Of a DNA stretch of 64,000 bases, positions 1 to 9,735 are shown piece after piece. The notes beneath the pieces were generated by a model that was not told the origin of the DNA, did no database searches, and saw nothing but the letters and a program-made list of their open reading frames with translations. Source of the stretch: Collybiopsis luxurians FD-317 M1. Taxonomy: Eukaryota > Basidiomycota > Agaricomycetes > Agaricales > Omphalotaceae. Position 1 is the stretch's first letter. Every line of letters begins with the position of its first letter. The stretch covers positions 920,948 to 984,947 of the forward strand of contig KN834752.1 in assembly GCA_000827265.1 (NCBI GenBank), written 5' to 3'. The translations under genes were made by a program, and so were the position numbers.

Positions 1-1330
1 GCTATATGGACAATGGGCAATTTAGGTATGCATGTATTTCGAAGGAGGATTCGGGAAGTTGACTTGCTCTTATAGGTCGGGCAGGCTATGGTGCCAGCTT
101 GGACGGCATGGTTTGTTCTTTTTCCTCCAGATGAGAGTTCTATGGCTTAGTGTCTTGCAGTGGCCCTACACTTATGATGCCTGTGATGTCGGCACTGCAC
201 CCAATCAGACTTTGAATGGTCTCCCTATTGCTGCAACAGAAAATGGAGACCCTTCAGCGAACGATGCATTGTCATACCTTCCTGGACAACGTCTATCCAG
301 ATGCACCTGTGCTGGTGAATCGCATCCCGGACCGATGCACTCAGATGGCACCTTTGTTGGTCGTGCGGCACCTGAAATCGATATTTTCGAGGCCCAGGCA
401 AGTTGGACGCGATGTCGGCGACTTTTTTCTCACGGTTTTGTAGGTATCAAACGACCAAGGATTTGTTTCCCAATCAGGCCAATGGGGGGTATGTTTGGAC
501 TTTTCGATCCATGCGCATGCTCATTTGTTGCTAGCCATTTAATCACGAGTACATCTGGAAAAACACCTCTGATAATTTAATCATCTACAACAGCACTGTC
601 ACAACGCTCAACTCGTATGCGGGAGGAGCTTTCCAGCAAGCTACATCTTGTGTGTCTGAAACAGGTGCGCGGTATTTTTTAAGCTATTGGTTCGGGACTA
701 ACATCATTATGTCGCTGGTCAGCCCAGGAATGCTATCAACTCAACGGAGGGTGCTTTGCGACTTATGGTTTGGAGTACAGGCCCGGTTTCGACAATGCCG
801 TGAGTACATCAATCGACGTAAAGAATTTGCTCTTCAGCTTGATTTTACAGTACATCACCTGGATTAACAACGGGAAAGCAGCATGGACGCTAAATGCCGC
901 TGGTATGGGCGCGGATAGTGAGGTCGAGATTTCTGCTAGACCGATTCCTCAGGAGCCTATGGTGAGTTTTGAGTGCAAGATAATAGCTCTGATCCTCAAT
1001 TGACGATGCTGCAGTACCTACTTGTCAACCTGGGTATCTCGGAAAACTTCGGTTTCGTCGACTTTGACCATCTCAAGTTCCCCGCGATCATGAGTGTCGA
1101 TTGGATTCGGGTTTACCAAAGAACGGATAGCATCAATATTGGTTGCGACCCGAAAGATTTCCCCACCGCAGCGTATATCAACGAGTGCGTTGTACTCGAC
1201 TCTGCTTTTTGGAGGGATAAACTAAATTTTTCTTAGGTACATTGAAGCATACCAAAACCCCAATCTCACGACGTGGGTGAACGATTACAAGCAGCCAATC
1301 CCCAAGAGCAGCTTCCTCGGCCAATGCTAA
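1..1330 (+). CDS. Beta-glucan synthesis-associated protein (KRE6/SKN1, GH16), 3' part
   Basis: This is the C-terminal part of a KRE6/SKN1-type type II membrane protein needed for cell-wall beta-1,6-glucan assembly in the secretory pathway; the 5' end lies outside the window. Reading across introns gives the family landmarks in order: [24 protein letters not shown], the GH16 catalytic signature EIDIFEAQ (E..D..E all kept), [24 protein letters not shown] and the terminal [10 protein letters not shown]. The last exon ends in KSSFLGQC and the TAA at 1328-1330. The intron splitting EIDIFEAQ from VSNDQGF (398-443) begins with GC rather than GT. No frameshift is seen, so the gene looks intact as far as it is visible. 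Family assignment is very secure; KRE6 versus SKN1 cannot be separated. Confidence 0.93.
398..443 (+). other. GC-AG intron in the KRE6/SKN1-type gene
   Basis: The 46-nt intron lies in phase 0 between GAG GCC CAG (EAQ) and GTA TCA AAC (VSN). Its donor is CAG|GCAAGT, the textbook GC-donor consensus, and it ends TTTTGTAG. Splicing here restores the family sequence [18 protein letters not shown]; no GT donor gives the same junction. Confidence 0.85.
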
Positions 1331-1919
1331 AATGACGTTTCCTCTCGTTCATTTAGTAGTGTTCGACGTTTCTCCCGGATCGCAACCTTCAATGACTTTA
1401 GGATTTCATCTTCCAGCAGCATATCCATTACGATTCACATTTTAGCATCCATTCTAGTTTTTTGGACCAATGCCATTTTTCTTTTTCGAGTTGTAGAATA
1501 TTGTTATTCGGTATTTCTTCTTTTTTGATTTCCCCGCGGATTAATCACTTTGGAGCCTTGATCATATCCATTCTCGTACCTAGTTAGTACCCCCCACCCG
1601 TTCATCAGCCAATTTGTTTTGCTCGCTTGCGTGCATAGTTGGGAAAGATAGCCTCTAGTTACCCAATTCCCAATAAGATTTAGACATTGGAACCGTGGCG
1701 AGAAGAAGCCCTGATTATTCGACAATGATACATTTTCAATGAGGTAGGTAGGTAGTAATCCAAACAGGAATGGAGCGATACATAACGATGTAGAATATGG
1801 AACAAGCTAGTGCAGATGCGAGATAGAATACAGTCATGCGGATCATAGCAAAGTGTCTTCGAGAATAGAGCGAGTGGGGAATGGTCCGGTAGATTGAGGT
1901 CTGGAATGGCAAGTTCTCA
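1331..1919. other. Convergent intergenic region
   Basis: The stretch lies between the 3' ends of the KRE6-like gene and the minus-strand secreted orphan. It is AT-rich and probably holds both 3' UTRs. It contains a short (AGGT)n run near 1743-1754. Open frames here are short and resemble nothing known to me. Confidence 0.6.
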
Positions 1920-2744
1920 TCAGGGAAACTTCAGAATGAACGCCTTCATCTCCTTCTCCCAGCTGCACCGTGAGAGATCATTGCTCTCGTCGCATATGTC
2001 AGATAATATTTTCGTTATGTTGATGGCCTGGAAAATATCACAAGGTTTGTTTTGAAGCTGAGCCCTGCTCTGTGTATCCCCTCTGCGAGAGAGAGTAGAG
2101 AGTCCGTTCAGAGTTGAAGAAGGAAAACGCGGAGCGAAGAAGCGAGACAAGGGCCTAGAAGAGATGCCAGGGGAAAATCGCCTGGAGCGGTCATTATTGT
2201 TAGCGTCCTTCAAACAACGTTCCACAGATTTGCATCCTTCCGAGCCTGGCACAGTGATATTCTTGAGAATGCTCACGTTAGCCTGGTACGTGATGTTACT
2301 CAAGGTGGAGTAGAAATGAACCATAGATCCGGGCGTGCCGCAGACGACTGGACAGTCAGGGTTGGGACATCCAGGAGGGTCAATCATCGAGCCGTTGCCG
2401 TTCGGACTGGGCCGCTGGCATTTACCGTGAAAGTAGGAAGGAAAGATGGCGTATTCAAGAGAGGGATAGGCGATATTATGATAGGCGGGTAGGAGATGAG
2501 AGGCGCAATTATCATTGTTTGGAAAAGTGGCAGAGAGTTGAGTGTTCTGCGCGAGAATCAGTCTTGAATTGGGCGAAATGATGTTCATTCTTACTAGCTG
2601 ATCAAAAAGTTTCTTAATCGGAGTCTGGTATTTTTCCAAAAACTCGTTCGTAACGTCCGTAATGCAATCTCCTTCGCACGCCGAGACGAAGAGAGGCAAC
2701 AGAGCGAGCAAGATGAAGGCGAGTGTTCCAAAGTTGAAGCGCAT
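1920..2744 (-). CDS. Predicted secreted protein of unknown function
   Basis: A single-exon gene. I place the start at the Met at 2744, because it is followed at once by a strong signal peptide (MRFNFGTLAFILLALLPLFVSA, cleavage expected after VSA). Two in-frame upstream Met codons (2768 and 2867) would bury that signal. The mature part begins CEGDC and is Cys-rich, with several N-glycosylation sequons (for example NGS, NIT, NVS). Its tail is basic and Ser-rich and contains a SRR site. There is no membrane anchor after the signal peptide. I do not recognise a domain. It is probably an extracellular or cell-wall protein of a fungal orphan family, an inference from composition alone. Confidence 0.7.
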   Translation of the reverse strand: MRFNFGTLAFILLALLPLFVSACEGDCITDVTNEFLEKYQTPIKKLFDQLVRMNIISPNSRLILAQNTQLSATFPNNDNCASHLLPAYHNIAYPSLEYAIFPSYFHGKCQRPSPNGNGSMIDPPGCPNPDCPVVCGTPGSMVHFYSTLSNITYQANVSILKNITVPGSEGCKSVERCLKDANNNDRSRRFSPGISSRPLSRFFAPRFPSSTLNGLSTLSRRGDTQSRAQLQNKPCDIFQAINITKILSDICDESNDLSRCSWEKEMKAFILKFP

Positions 2745-3436
2745 AGCGAGTTGAAGAAACGCGGCCATAAGAAAAATCTTGAGGTTGGCGAGATGGGTGT
2801 TCACGAATAAGAGATGAATATCCGTGTTGGGAAATAAGAGTGTTGGCGAGATTCTCACGTCGGTCAAAGCTGGGAATCACACCATGAATTCGAAGCTTGG
2901 GCGATGCTTATCAGATCAGAAGACTAGATTGGGACCTGGGATATGTTTGACATCGAACATTGTCTTGAGTAGTTTTGTCCTGTTAATTTTGTTCCGCCGA
3001 GACAAGAAAGGGCCAAAAACAATTTTAGGCTACAAGTTTGAGCGGGGGAGTGTTCCTGACAGGGCGGAGCTTGGATTATTTAATGTCGGGAAGAACAAAC
3101 AAACGGTGGAACGAGATTTCATGCTCGATGTAGTTTGCTCGCAGATACTTGTAAGGAGTAGAGGATCCGCTCGTCGTCAAGGAAGTCATGTTTTACAGGA
3201 GAAAGAGCGGGAGATACCCCAGCTCCGATCTTTCATCTCCGATCCCCGTATACTCTACATACCCCGCCTCCACATGATATGTACTCGTTCCGACATTCGC
3301 GTCACGCCGGTCCGAACAAGTAACACTGTAATGTTTGAACTATACCCTATATAATCAATATGACATCTGCCAGTCCCTGCTCCTCTGTCCTTTTGCCCTT
3401 CTACCACCACCACCTTCGAGGCAACGGTCTAACAAG
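2745..3436. promoter_or_regulatory. Divergent promoter, secreted orphan / JEN1-like transporter
   Basis: About 690 bp separate the two start codons. The region holds a TATA box for the rightward gene and two matches to the CreA/Mig1 carbon-repression consensus SYGGRG: GCGGGG at 3042-3047 and CCCCGC (reverse orientation) at 3262-3267. In yeast JEN1 is glucose-repressed through Mig1, so these sites are plausible but unproven. Confidence 0.4.
3348..3354 (+). promoter_or_regulatory. TATA box of the JEN1-like gene
   Basis: TATATAA lies 83 bp upstream of the ATG at 3437, a normal distance for a fungal TATA element with a short leader. Confidence 0.5.
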
Positions 3437-5575
3437 ATGGCTTCTACAGCAATTTCCCGACTGTGGTCCAATGCTACTCACAATCTTGTTCCTCGCAGGG
3501 ACCGGACAGTACATCAGAGACCCTTGTGGACCGTCTTGACCGAGTTGACCCCAAGACAGTGGGCAGAGTTTTGGACAGGGTAAATCTACCTTTCTTCCGC
3601 CTCAGTTTCACCTCTGACCTATCTACAGTTGGTTAGCTTGGACGTGCGATGCCATCGATTTTTTTTCAGTCTCTCTTTCTGTTACTGCTCTTTCCAAGCA
3701 GTTCGGTAAGGGCACGACCGACATCACAAAGGCAATAACCCTTACTCTGCTCCTTCGCTCTGCTGGTGCTGTCATTTTCGGTATCATCTCTGACAGGTAA
3801 CGTCAATATCCTTAAAGCCTCCACCAGTCATGTCTCATACTTGAAACATTGCAGATACGGCCGAAAGTATCCCTTGGTCTTTAATCTTCTCCTTGTTTGC
3901 GTTTTGGAACTCGGAGCAGGTTTTGTCAATACCTACTCCCAGTTCCTCGCTGTCAGAAGCTTATTCGGTATCGGAATGGGTGGTATATGGGGTATGGCCT
4001 CAAGTACTGCGCTTGAAAATTTGCCTGTCGAAGTCCGTGGTCTTGCCAGTGGTGTTCTTCAGCAAGGATATGCGGTCGGATACCTTATCGCCGCTGTTAT
4101 CAACCTGTATCTCGTCCCCGAACAATCGCACAGCTGGCGCGCCTTGTTTTGGACTGCAGCGGGAATCAGCGCGTTCGCGGCTTTCCTTCGGTTCCTCGTT
4201 CCTGAGAGTAAAGTGTTTTTGAAAGCCCGTGAAGATGCAAGGTTGAGGGCCGAAAAACTGGGACTTCCTCCGAGCGGTGGCCTAGAAAAGACCAGGGTGT
4301 TCATGAGGGAGACCGGAAAAATGTTGAAGGCGCATTGGATGTTGTGCATCTACGCGGTCTTGTTGATGACCGGTAAGCGAGATTTTCTTGGTGTCCAAGC
4401 TCTTGCATTGACATACGCCATCATTCTAGGATTCAATTTCCTATCGCATGGATCTCAGGTAAACTTTCATGTTCCTCATGTTCCTCATCGCCCCTGCGTA
4501 TCCTATTCTTTTCTCTATTTGGCTGCCGGGTTTCCGGGACTATACTGCGTTCCTGATCTCTCCTTGCTCTTCATGACCGAGCCCGCGATACTAACATTAC
4601 TTCGCTGTCTTCCGTGACGTGAATGGCTCTGTACGATTGAGCTCTTGTAATGTGCTGTTGATGGTTTATTTCCGACCTCCTGTTCCGTTCTCGTCGTATC
4701 CGCTTTTGAACTCGCGTCTTACTCTTTTGAAACGTAGGACCTCTACCCAACGTATATCCAAACTTCCAAAGGCTTCTCGGCTCACGATGCAACTGTCATG
4801 ACAATCATTGGAAACTGCGTACGTTGCTGCTCTGATTCAATTTCAAACAACTCAATTTCCAACTCAATTTCCTCTCACAGGGTGCCATCGCTGGTGGGGG
4901 TATTGCAGGTTACCTCTCGCAATACGTCGGTCGTCGGTTAACCATTATCTGCTTTGTTCTCCTCGTGGCATGCTTCATTCCTCTATGGATTCTCCCAACA
5001 TCCTTTGGCGGACTGAGCGCGGGTGCTTTTTGTATCCAGTTTGGTGTTCAAGGGGCTTGGGGTGTCATTCCTATTCAATTGGCGGAAATGTCTCCTCCTG
5101 CTTTCCGTGCTACTTTCCCTGGAGTCGCATACCAAGTCGGGAACATGGTTTCTTCCGCCTCTGCACAGATTGAATCGACGGGAGGCGATCACTTGAAGAC
5201 GACGATCAAGGTGCCGGTTAGCAAGGACTTCCCTGATGGAAGGAAGGTGGTCCCGGATTATGCCAAGGTGCAAGGTGTGTGTTTTTGAATGCTATACGGT
5301 AGGGCGGAACTCAGAATGCTGACATTTCCCCCCTCTCTATAGGCATCCTTATCGGGTGTGTCGCCGCGTTTGTTCTCGTCGTCACCCTCTTCGGGCCCGA
5401 GAAACATGGTAGCGAGTTTGAGAAGCATCGGGCGGCGTTCGAAGAGGGCGGAGGTGAAGATGATGCTGAGATGGGTGCAGATGTACAAAGATCGAATGCT
5501 AGTGATACGGAGGCCAGCGCAGAAAGGTCTATCGATGAGAAAGGCCGGGATGAAATCATCGAAAACCGAGCTTAG
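3437..5575 (+). CDS. Monocarboxylate/proton symporter, JEN1 family (MFS)
   Basis: A plasma-membrane major facilitator of the sialate:H+ symporter/JEN group, which imports lactate, pyruvate or related acids. The start is MASTAISRLW at 3437. The joined exons give about twelve hydrophobic helices. The MFS motif DRYGRKYPL follows helix 2, and the JEN signature NxxSHxSQDxxxT appears as NFLSHGSQ|DLYPT, cut by an intron (4459-4737). A late helix contains QFGVQGAWGVIPIQLAE, also typical of the family. The C-terminus is acidic and ends IIENRA at the TAG 5573-5575. All exons remain open, so the gene looks functional. Substrate range cannot be read from sequence. Carbon-source control is suggested only by weak upstream CreA-type motifs. 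Confidence 0.93.
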
Positions 5576-6612
5576 TTGGAGGAGATTGAACATTACAAAC
5601 CATATGATTCCCCTGTTTACCTTTTTACGACTCTGTGTACCTCTAGTTATGTCGAAATAGTTTTGTGGTACTTATTAACGATTTTAAACTTCGCGCTTCG
5701 GTTTCGGGACACGTCCGGATGTTAGGCGCGGAATCGCATCTTGATACCCGCTGTGGAATTGCCAACTTGCAAAATTATATGTGCAATACACAGTAAGAGA
5801 GCCCTTGGTACTTACTAAAAGAAAAATTAGTCTGATTATAGGACGTGCACGATTCACGTGGAGGTGACAAGATTACAAGTCGAATCTATGCTCGCCCTTC
5901 AACACGATGGAACGGTCTAGTTCAAAACCGATATCTAAAGGTATTCTTAATCTTCCAATCTGTAATCATGTAACCCGGCCAGAAGCTATCTAGCTGCTAA
6001 TCAAGCTATAAGTATGTCCTTTTCAGGACATTTATTTACAGCTTTGCCCATTTCCTTTTTTTAATATTTCGCATCTCCCATGGTGCACCGTTTCGTCAAA
6101 TCATTGATGAGACTTTGAATTGGTGTTGGGTTCCCCGTTTAAAGACAAGCGGTGGTAGTAGAAAGCTTCATTAGGAAATCGGAGCTAAATTCGACAGGAC
6201 CTGGGAAGACTCTCTGTGTCGATGGTCACTTGACCGCGAAAACGGTTCTTTGAATTTCTGCTCAATTTTGCCCGCTCAATATTTTAGCGTTCTTTGCCCC
6301 ACCCGCTCTAGCATACCACCGACGATCTGCATCATGGAGAGCATATTCTCTCCTGCAGCAATCACACAGTGAGTTCGGTAAAGGCCGTGACTTCGCTTAC
6401 GCGCCAGCAGTTCACCCCCAAAGACCTACCCTGGCGCACCAAGGATGTTTTCAAGGCTCTCATATCCTGCAATCGATAACGAGTGATACTGGGATTGTCG
6501 TAACCAGTTTACGGACCAGCAATAGATTCCTCCGTTCTGAAGATAGCACATTTTATTCAATCCGATTGCTTGTAAAAGTTACATTCAATGGTTCCAGGAT
6601 ACTTACACTAGG
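5576..6612. other. Convergent intergenic region, about 1 kb
   Basis: The stretch lies between the 3' ends of the transporter and the RAM2-like gene. It is AT-rich with homopolymer runs. A possible exon-like fragment starts with an ATG near 6334 (MESIFSPAAITQ), but nothing around it extends to a recognisable protein. A CACGTG lies near 5857. No gene is supported. Confidence 0.5.
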
Positions 6613-7872
6613 TTATGTCTGAATCGTACGCAATCCTTCCTTGATACGATATTCCCAATACCTGAGATCAATCAGGTCAATGGCAAACTTCAAAGCGAAG
6701 AATGAGATGAGATCATACTTTTTCCGAGCCACGTCGTGCTCATTTCCAAGAGATTTCCACAACTTTTCATACCAGCATATCAGCATCGTCATGGCACGCA
6801 CGATAGCACTACTGACCTCAGTCGCCTTCAAAATACTATCTCCTCCCTCCGCCTCGTATATATCTGCCAGAAACTCAATGGCGGGAGCACAAGGGAGGTG
6901 AGCGCCCTTGGATGGAGGAGGGTTGTCCAGATCCACTAGATCTGCTGGTTGCTCTTCCAGCGGTAGCGTGTAAGGATGCACAAAGGTGATTATCTGGGAG
7001 TAGGGAATGTGATTATGCTCGAGAATGCCTCGCAGATAGTTCCACGCAGAAGCGTTATTTGGAGTCAGGGATATATTCTGCTTGACGAATCTATGAACCG
7101 TATTCAGTCCCACAACTTCAGAGTTGGAGCATTACGCACATTAATTCTCTCCTCAGTACTCTCTCCCTATCTTCTTCACCTTGATGAACTCCCGACTGGA
7201 AAACAGTGAAGAACCGATGATGCCATGCAGAGTTGTTTCGAATGTCAGCGTTCAGCAGCTCATCGACAAAGTCTAATTCTCCAATCCAAAGATTGTCGTC
7301 ATTGAAATAGGCCAACAGCCATTGGCGATAGGACCATGTGTGGTAGTTTTTGGCGTCGACTTTGAACGTCTTAGCGATAAAGCCCAACTCTGGGGCAGGT
7401 TTACGAATCTTGAGCATGAGAAGACGTCTATGATGCCATACTTGATAGGTTTTGAGGTGAGTTATAGCTAACTCGTCCATCAGGCGTAATTCATCTTCGA
7501 GATTGGCATTGATTGTCACAAGAGTTTCGAATCGATATTGCCTGATGCGAATAAAACGGCAGGCCAAAGGGGCACAATAAATACTACGCACCAAGCAGTA
7601 TAATGTGCAGGATTTAGGCGTATTAGGTGCTCGGTGAGCTCAAGGACTCGTTGGCTTTTCTCCCCAGTCTTGACGATTCCACGAAAGTAATCGGCTGCAT
7701 CTTTGTCTAACCAAATCTTCAGACTGGATTCCATCTATAATGTTCAAAAATACAAACATTCACTGGAATAGAATATCGGGGCCAAAGGGTTCATGTTCTC
7801 AAACTGCTCAACAGGCACAACATCGCTCCATTCTGGACGGTCGGTGTAGCGAGGAGGTTCAGAATCGGACAT
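6613..7872 (-). CDS. RAM2: Protein farnesyltransferase / geranylgeranyltransferase I alpha subunit (RAM2/FNTA)
   Basis: The alpha subunit shared by protein farnesyltransferase and GGTase-I, which lipidates CaaX proteins such as Ras and Rho in the cytosol. Four exons join to 367 codons, close to the family length. The introns are 7707-7763 (57 nt), 7542-7591 (50 nt) and 7091-7139 (49 nt). The start codon at 7872 gives MSDSEPPRYTDRPEW, then PLAPIFYS|NKDAADYFRG. PPTA helical repeats follow in order: LNPAHYTAWQYR, KTYQVWHHRR, AKNYHTWSYRQW, NNSAWHHRFF and NNASAWNYLRG. The first intron is inferred: ending it at 7707 gives the conserved AYSxxxxDYFR-like spacing, while reading from the Met at 7734 would lose the conserved PLAPI segment. 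The gene looks complete. Confidence 0.93.
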
Positions 7873-8112
7873 CACGGTAGTTGAAGTGCAACTGGTCTTA
7901 CAATAACAAACAAGGGGCCAAACAGAAGTACTTTTTATTGTCCTCGTCAGACCGTTTATTCAAGAAAAATAAGACTGTGATACTGATAGAGTTTACAAAC
8001 AGTTATACGAAAAAGTGCGCAGTAGAGTAAAAGTAAGGTACACCACAGAAATTGCGGGAAGGCCAAATGAGCACTATAGAAAGAATTTCAGCGAGCACTG
8101 ATGTTTGTGTAC

Positions 8113-9540
8113 CTAAGCAGCTGCTGCGGGGGCAGCAGCAGTAGTGTTGGAAGTGTAATCCTAAGAGCAGAAGGTAAGTATCTAGATTCTGAGGAAAGTC
8201 TGGGTACATGCCTCCATTTCGGCGTCAAGATCAGCGGCAGATTTGGCCGGGCGATCATTCCTACGCTTGCCACCGCGTCCTCGTCCTCGTCGGGGACCAC
8301 CTCTTTTTGACGGGCATTAATAAGCAAATGATTCGTCCGTTCGAACGTGCATTCACTGACCTCGTAACGGTAGTAGTAGGCTGCACAGGAGCAGCAGGAG
8401 CAACTCGGGAAGCCAAGGAAGGTCCAGAGGGAGTCTTTGTCGGGTCCACAACGATCTCGATTCTCATCGGTTTTCCTACGAAAGCAGATGACGGAGAAGG
8501 CAGCGGAATGGCGAAGATGAAGATGCGTGTAAGAGAAGAAGCGAACGATTTGTTAGTCGGCTGAAGAAGGCAGCGAGATCAAGCAAGTAAATCTGAAGGA
8601 ATACGCCAACGTCATTCTAAACCTAGCTTCACCATTACGTCGTCGATGGCACACCCGCTATATCTCTGTCTGTACGGCTTCCTCGGGAAAGAACAATTGA
8701 TTCGTCGTCCAGGACCACTAGAACATGCCTATTCCATGCCAGCATCACGATAGTCTGCCATTTGAGCCGCCGAAGGCCAGTCCGTAACTTTGAAATAGAT
8801 GACGCTTTGCTAGTTAAGCACTGAGAGTATAGGACCTTGTGCTGTACAGCTATGACTATCTTGCCTCGATGCTGTGCCATGGACTGATGTAAAGCTGTAT
8901 GCCAGACAGAGACAGGGAGCAATGAACCCTCTGAAACGCAAAAAGCAAGCAAGATGATGTAGCGTTTGAAATTTCAAATGCAGGACCACCAGAAGAAGAT
9001 GAGAGGAAGGGATATGAGAGGCGATACTAACTGCCATCAATGAGTCGGTTGTTGTACTGGGTGAAAGCCTTGGTACCATCTCCTTTACGCTGGAAGTGAA
9101 CTGAGGCAACGCCTTTGGAGCGACCGGCGCTGTCGTAGTGCAAGGTAACCTCACGGAGGGGGCCAACCGTGCTGTGAAACAGTTCCTAGAAAGAAGACGG
9201 TAGGTCAGAAATCGAGCCACATAAAAAAGAAATTAGAGAAACTCTCACCTTAACTTGTTGTTCGTTCACATCCGGTGGCAAGTTGGAGACAATAATTTTA
9301 TCAGCTGGCTGCTGGGAAGCAGCGGGCTGGGTTGGGGAGACCTTTGCGACCTTAATACGCTGCCGGGCTGCAGGACTGATTGCACCGTGGTTTCCAACAA
9401 TTTGGGTGCGGGCGGGGCGACGGCCTGTCCGACGCTGGGGTTTGGGATGAGTCTTTATGATCTGGGTGGGTTGTTGAATATCTATGGTGTGCAGGAACCA
9501 AGTCGAAATTTCAACCTACTTCGTCGAGAGTTTTATCCAT
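8113..9540 (-). CDS. YRA1: mRNA export adaptor YRA1 / ALY-REF, RRM protein
   Basis: A nuclear TREX-associated adaptor that couples splicing to mRNA export by handing mRNA to Mex67. Six exons join to 213 codons. The N-terminal box is MDKTLDEIIKT, followed by an Arg-rich stretch. A central RRM runs from KIIVSNLPPDVNEQQVKELF through SKGVASVHF to LIDGRKPMRIEIVVDP. The tail is GRGRGGKRRNDRPAK and then the conserved C-box DLDAEMEDYT, ending in an Ala-rich run at the TAG 8113-8115. Introns are 9462-9519, 9186-9248, 8476-9031, 8303-8360 and 8161-8211. Two are odd: the 556-nt intron inside the RRM and the last one, a GC-AG intron. The length sums to a multiple of three and every junction falls on conserved residues, so the model is strong. 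Confidence 0.93.
8161..8211 (-). other. GC-AG intron in YRA1
   Basis: This 51-nt intron has the donor GAG|GCATGT and an acceptor ending CTCTTAG. It joins DAEME to DYTSN in phase 0, rebuilding the family C-box DLDAEMEDYT. The only nearby GT donor (one codon later) creates TGA at the junction. Confidence 0.8.
8476..9031 (-). other. Unusually long intron inside the YRA1 RRM
   Basis: The 556-nt GT-AG intron (donor GTTAGT, acceptor TTTCGTAG) joins LIDG(R) to KPMRIEIVV. It is about ten times longer than its neighbours. A 105-codon antisense-to-window open frame inside it (8635-8952) has no recognisable domain. A poison exon or another regulatory element is possible. Confidence 0.8.
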
Positions 9541-9735
9541 GGTATCTTAGGAGAAACTTTTTCAGCTCAAAGACGGTCGAAACTTTGGGGGCAGGTGGTG
9601 GTGGTGCTGAACAAGGGGGAAATTTGTTGGCCGTAACGCTGTGTCACTGTTTATTTGTTAACTCATGTCACGAGATGTTATTATTTGGCGCCTTTAGCGC
9701 TTAACTCTCCAACTCAACTCATTCTTTCAATAATC
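9541..9735. promoter_or_regulatory. Bidirectional promoter YRA1 / RPC31
   Basis: Only 195 bp separate the two start codons. TTTGGCGCC (9684-9692, an E2F-like site) and TTAGCGC (9694-9700) lie 36-52 bp before the RPC31 ATG. No TATA box is evident. Confidence 0.6.

Noticed and set aside
6334..6480. Possible small gene starting MESIFSPAAITQ
   Set aside because: The downstream frame closes quickly and no splice arrangement gives a recognisable or conserved-looking protein.
8635..8952. 105-codon frame inside the long YRA1 intron as a nested gene
   Set aside because: No recognisable domain and on the same strand as the host; kept only as possible intron regulatory content.
9482..9515. A 34-nt first intron for YRA1
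   Set aside because: Too short; the 58-nt alternative (9462-9519) has a better donor (GTAGGT) and yields the conserved LDEIIKT start.
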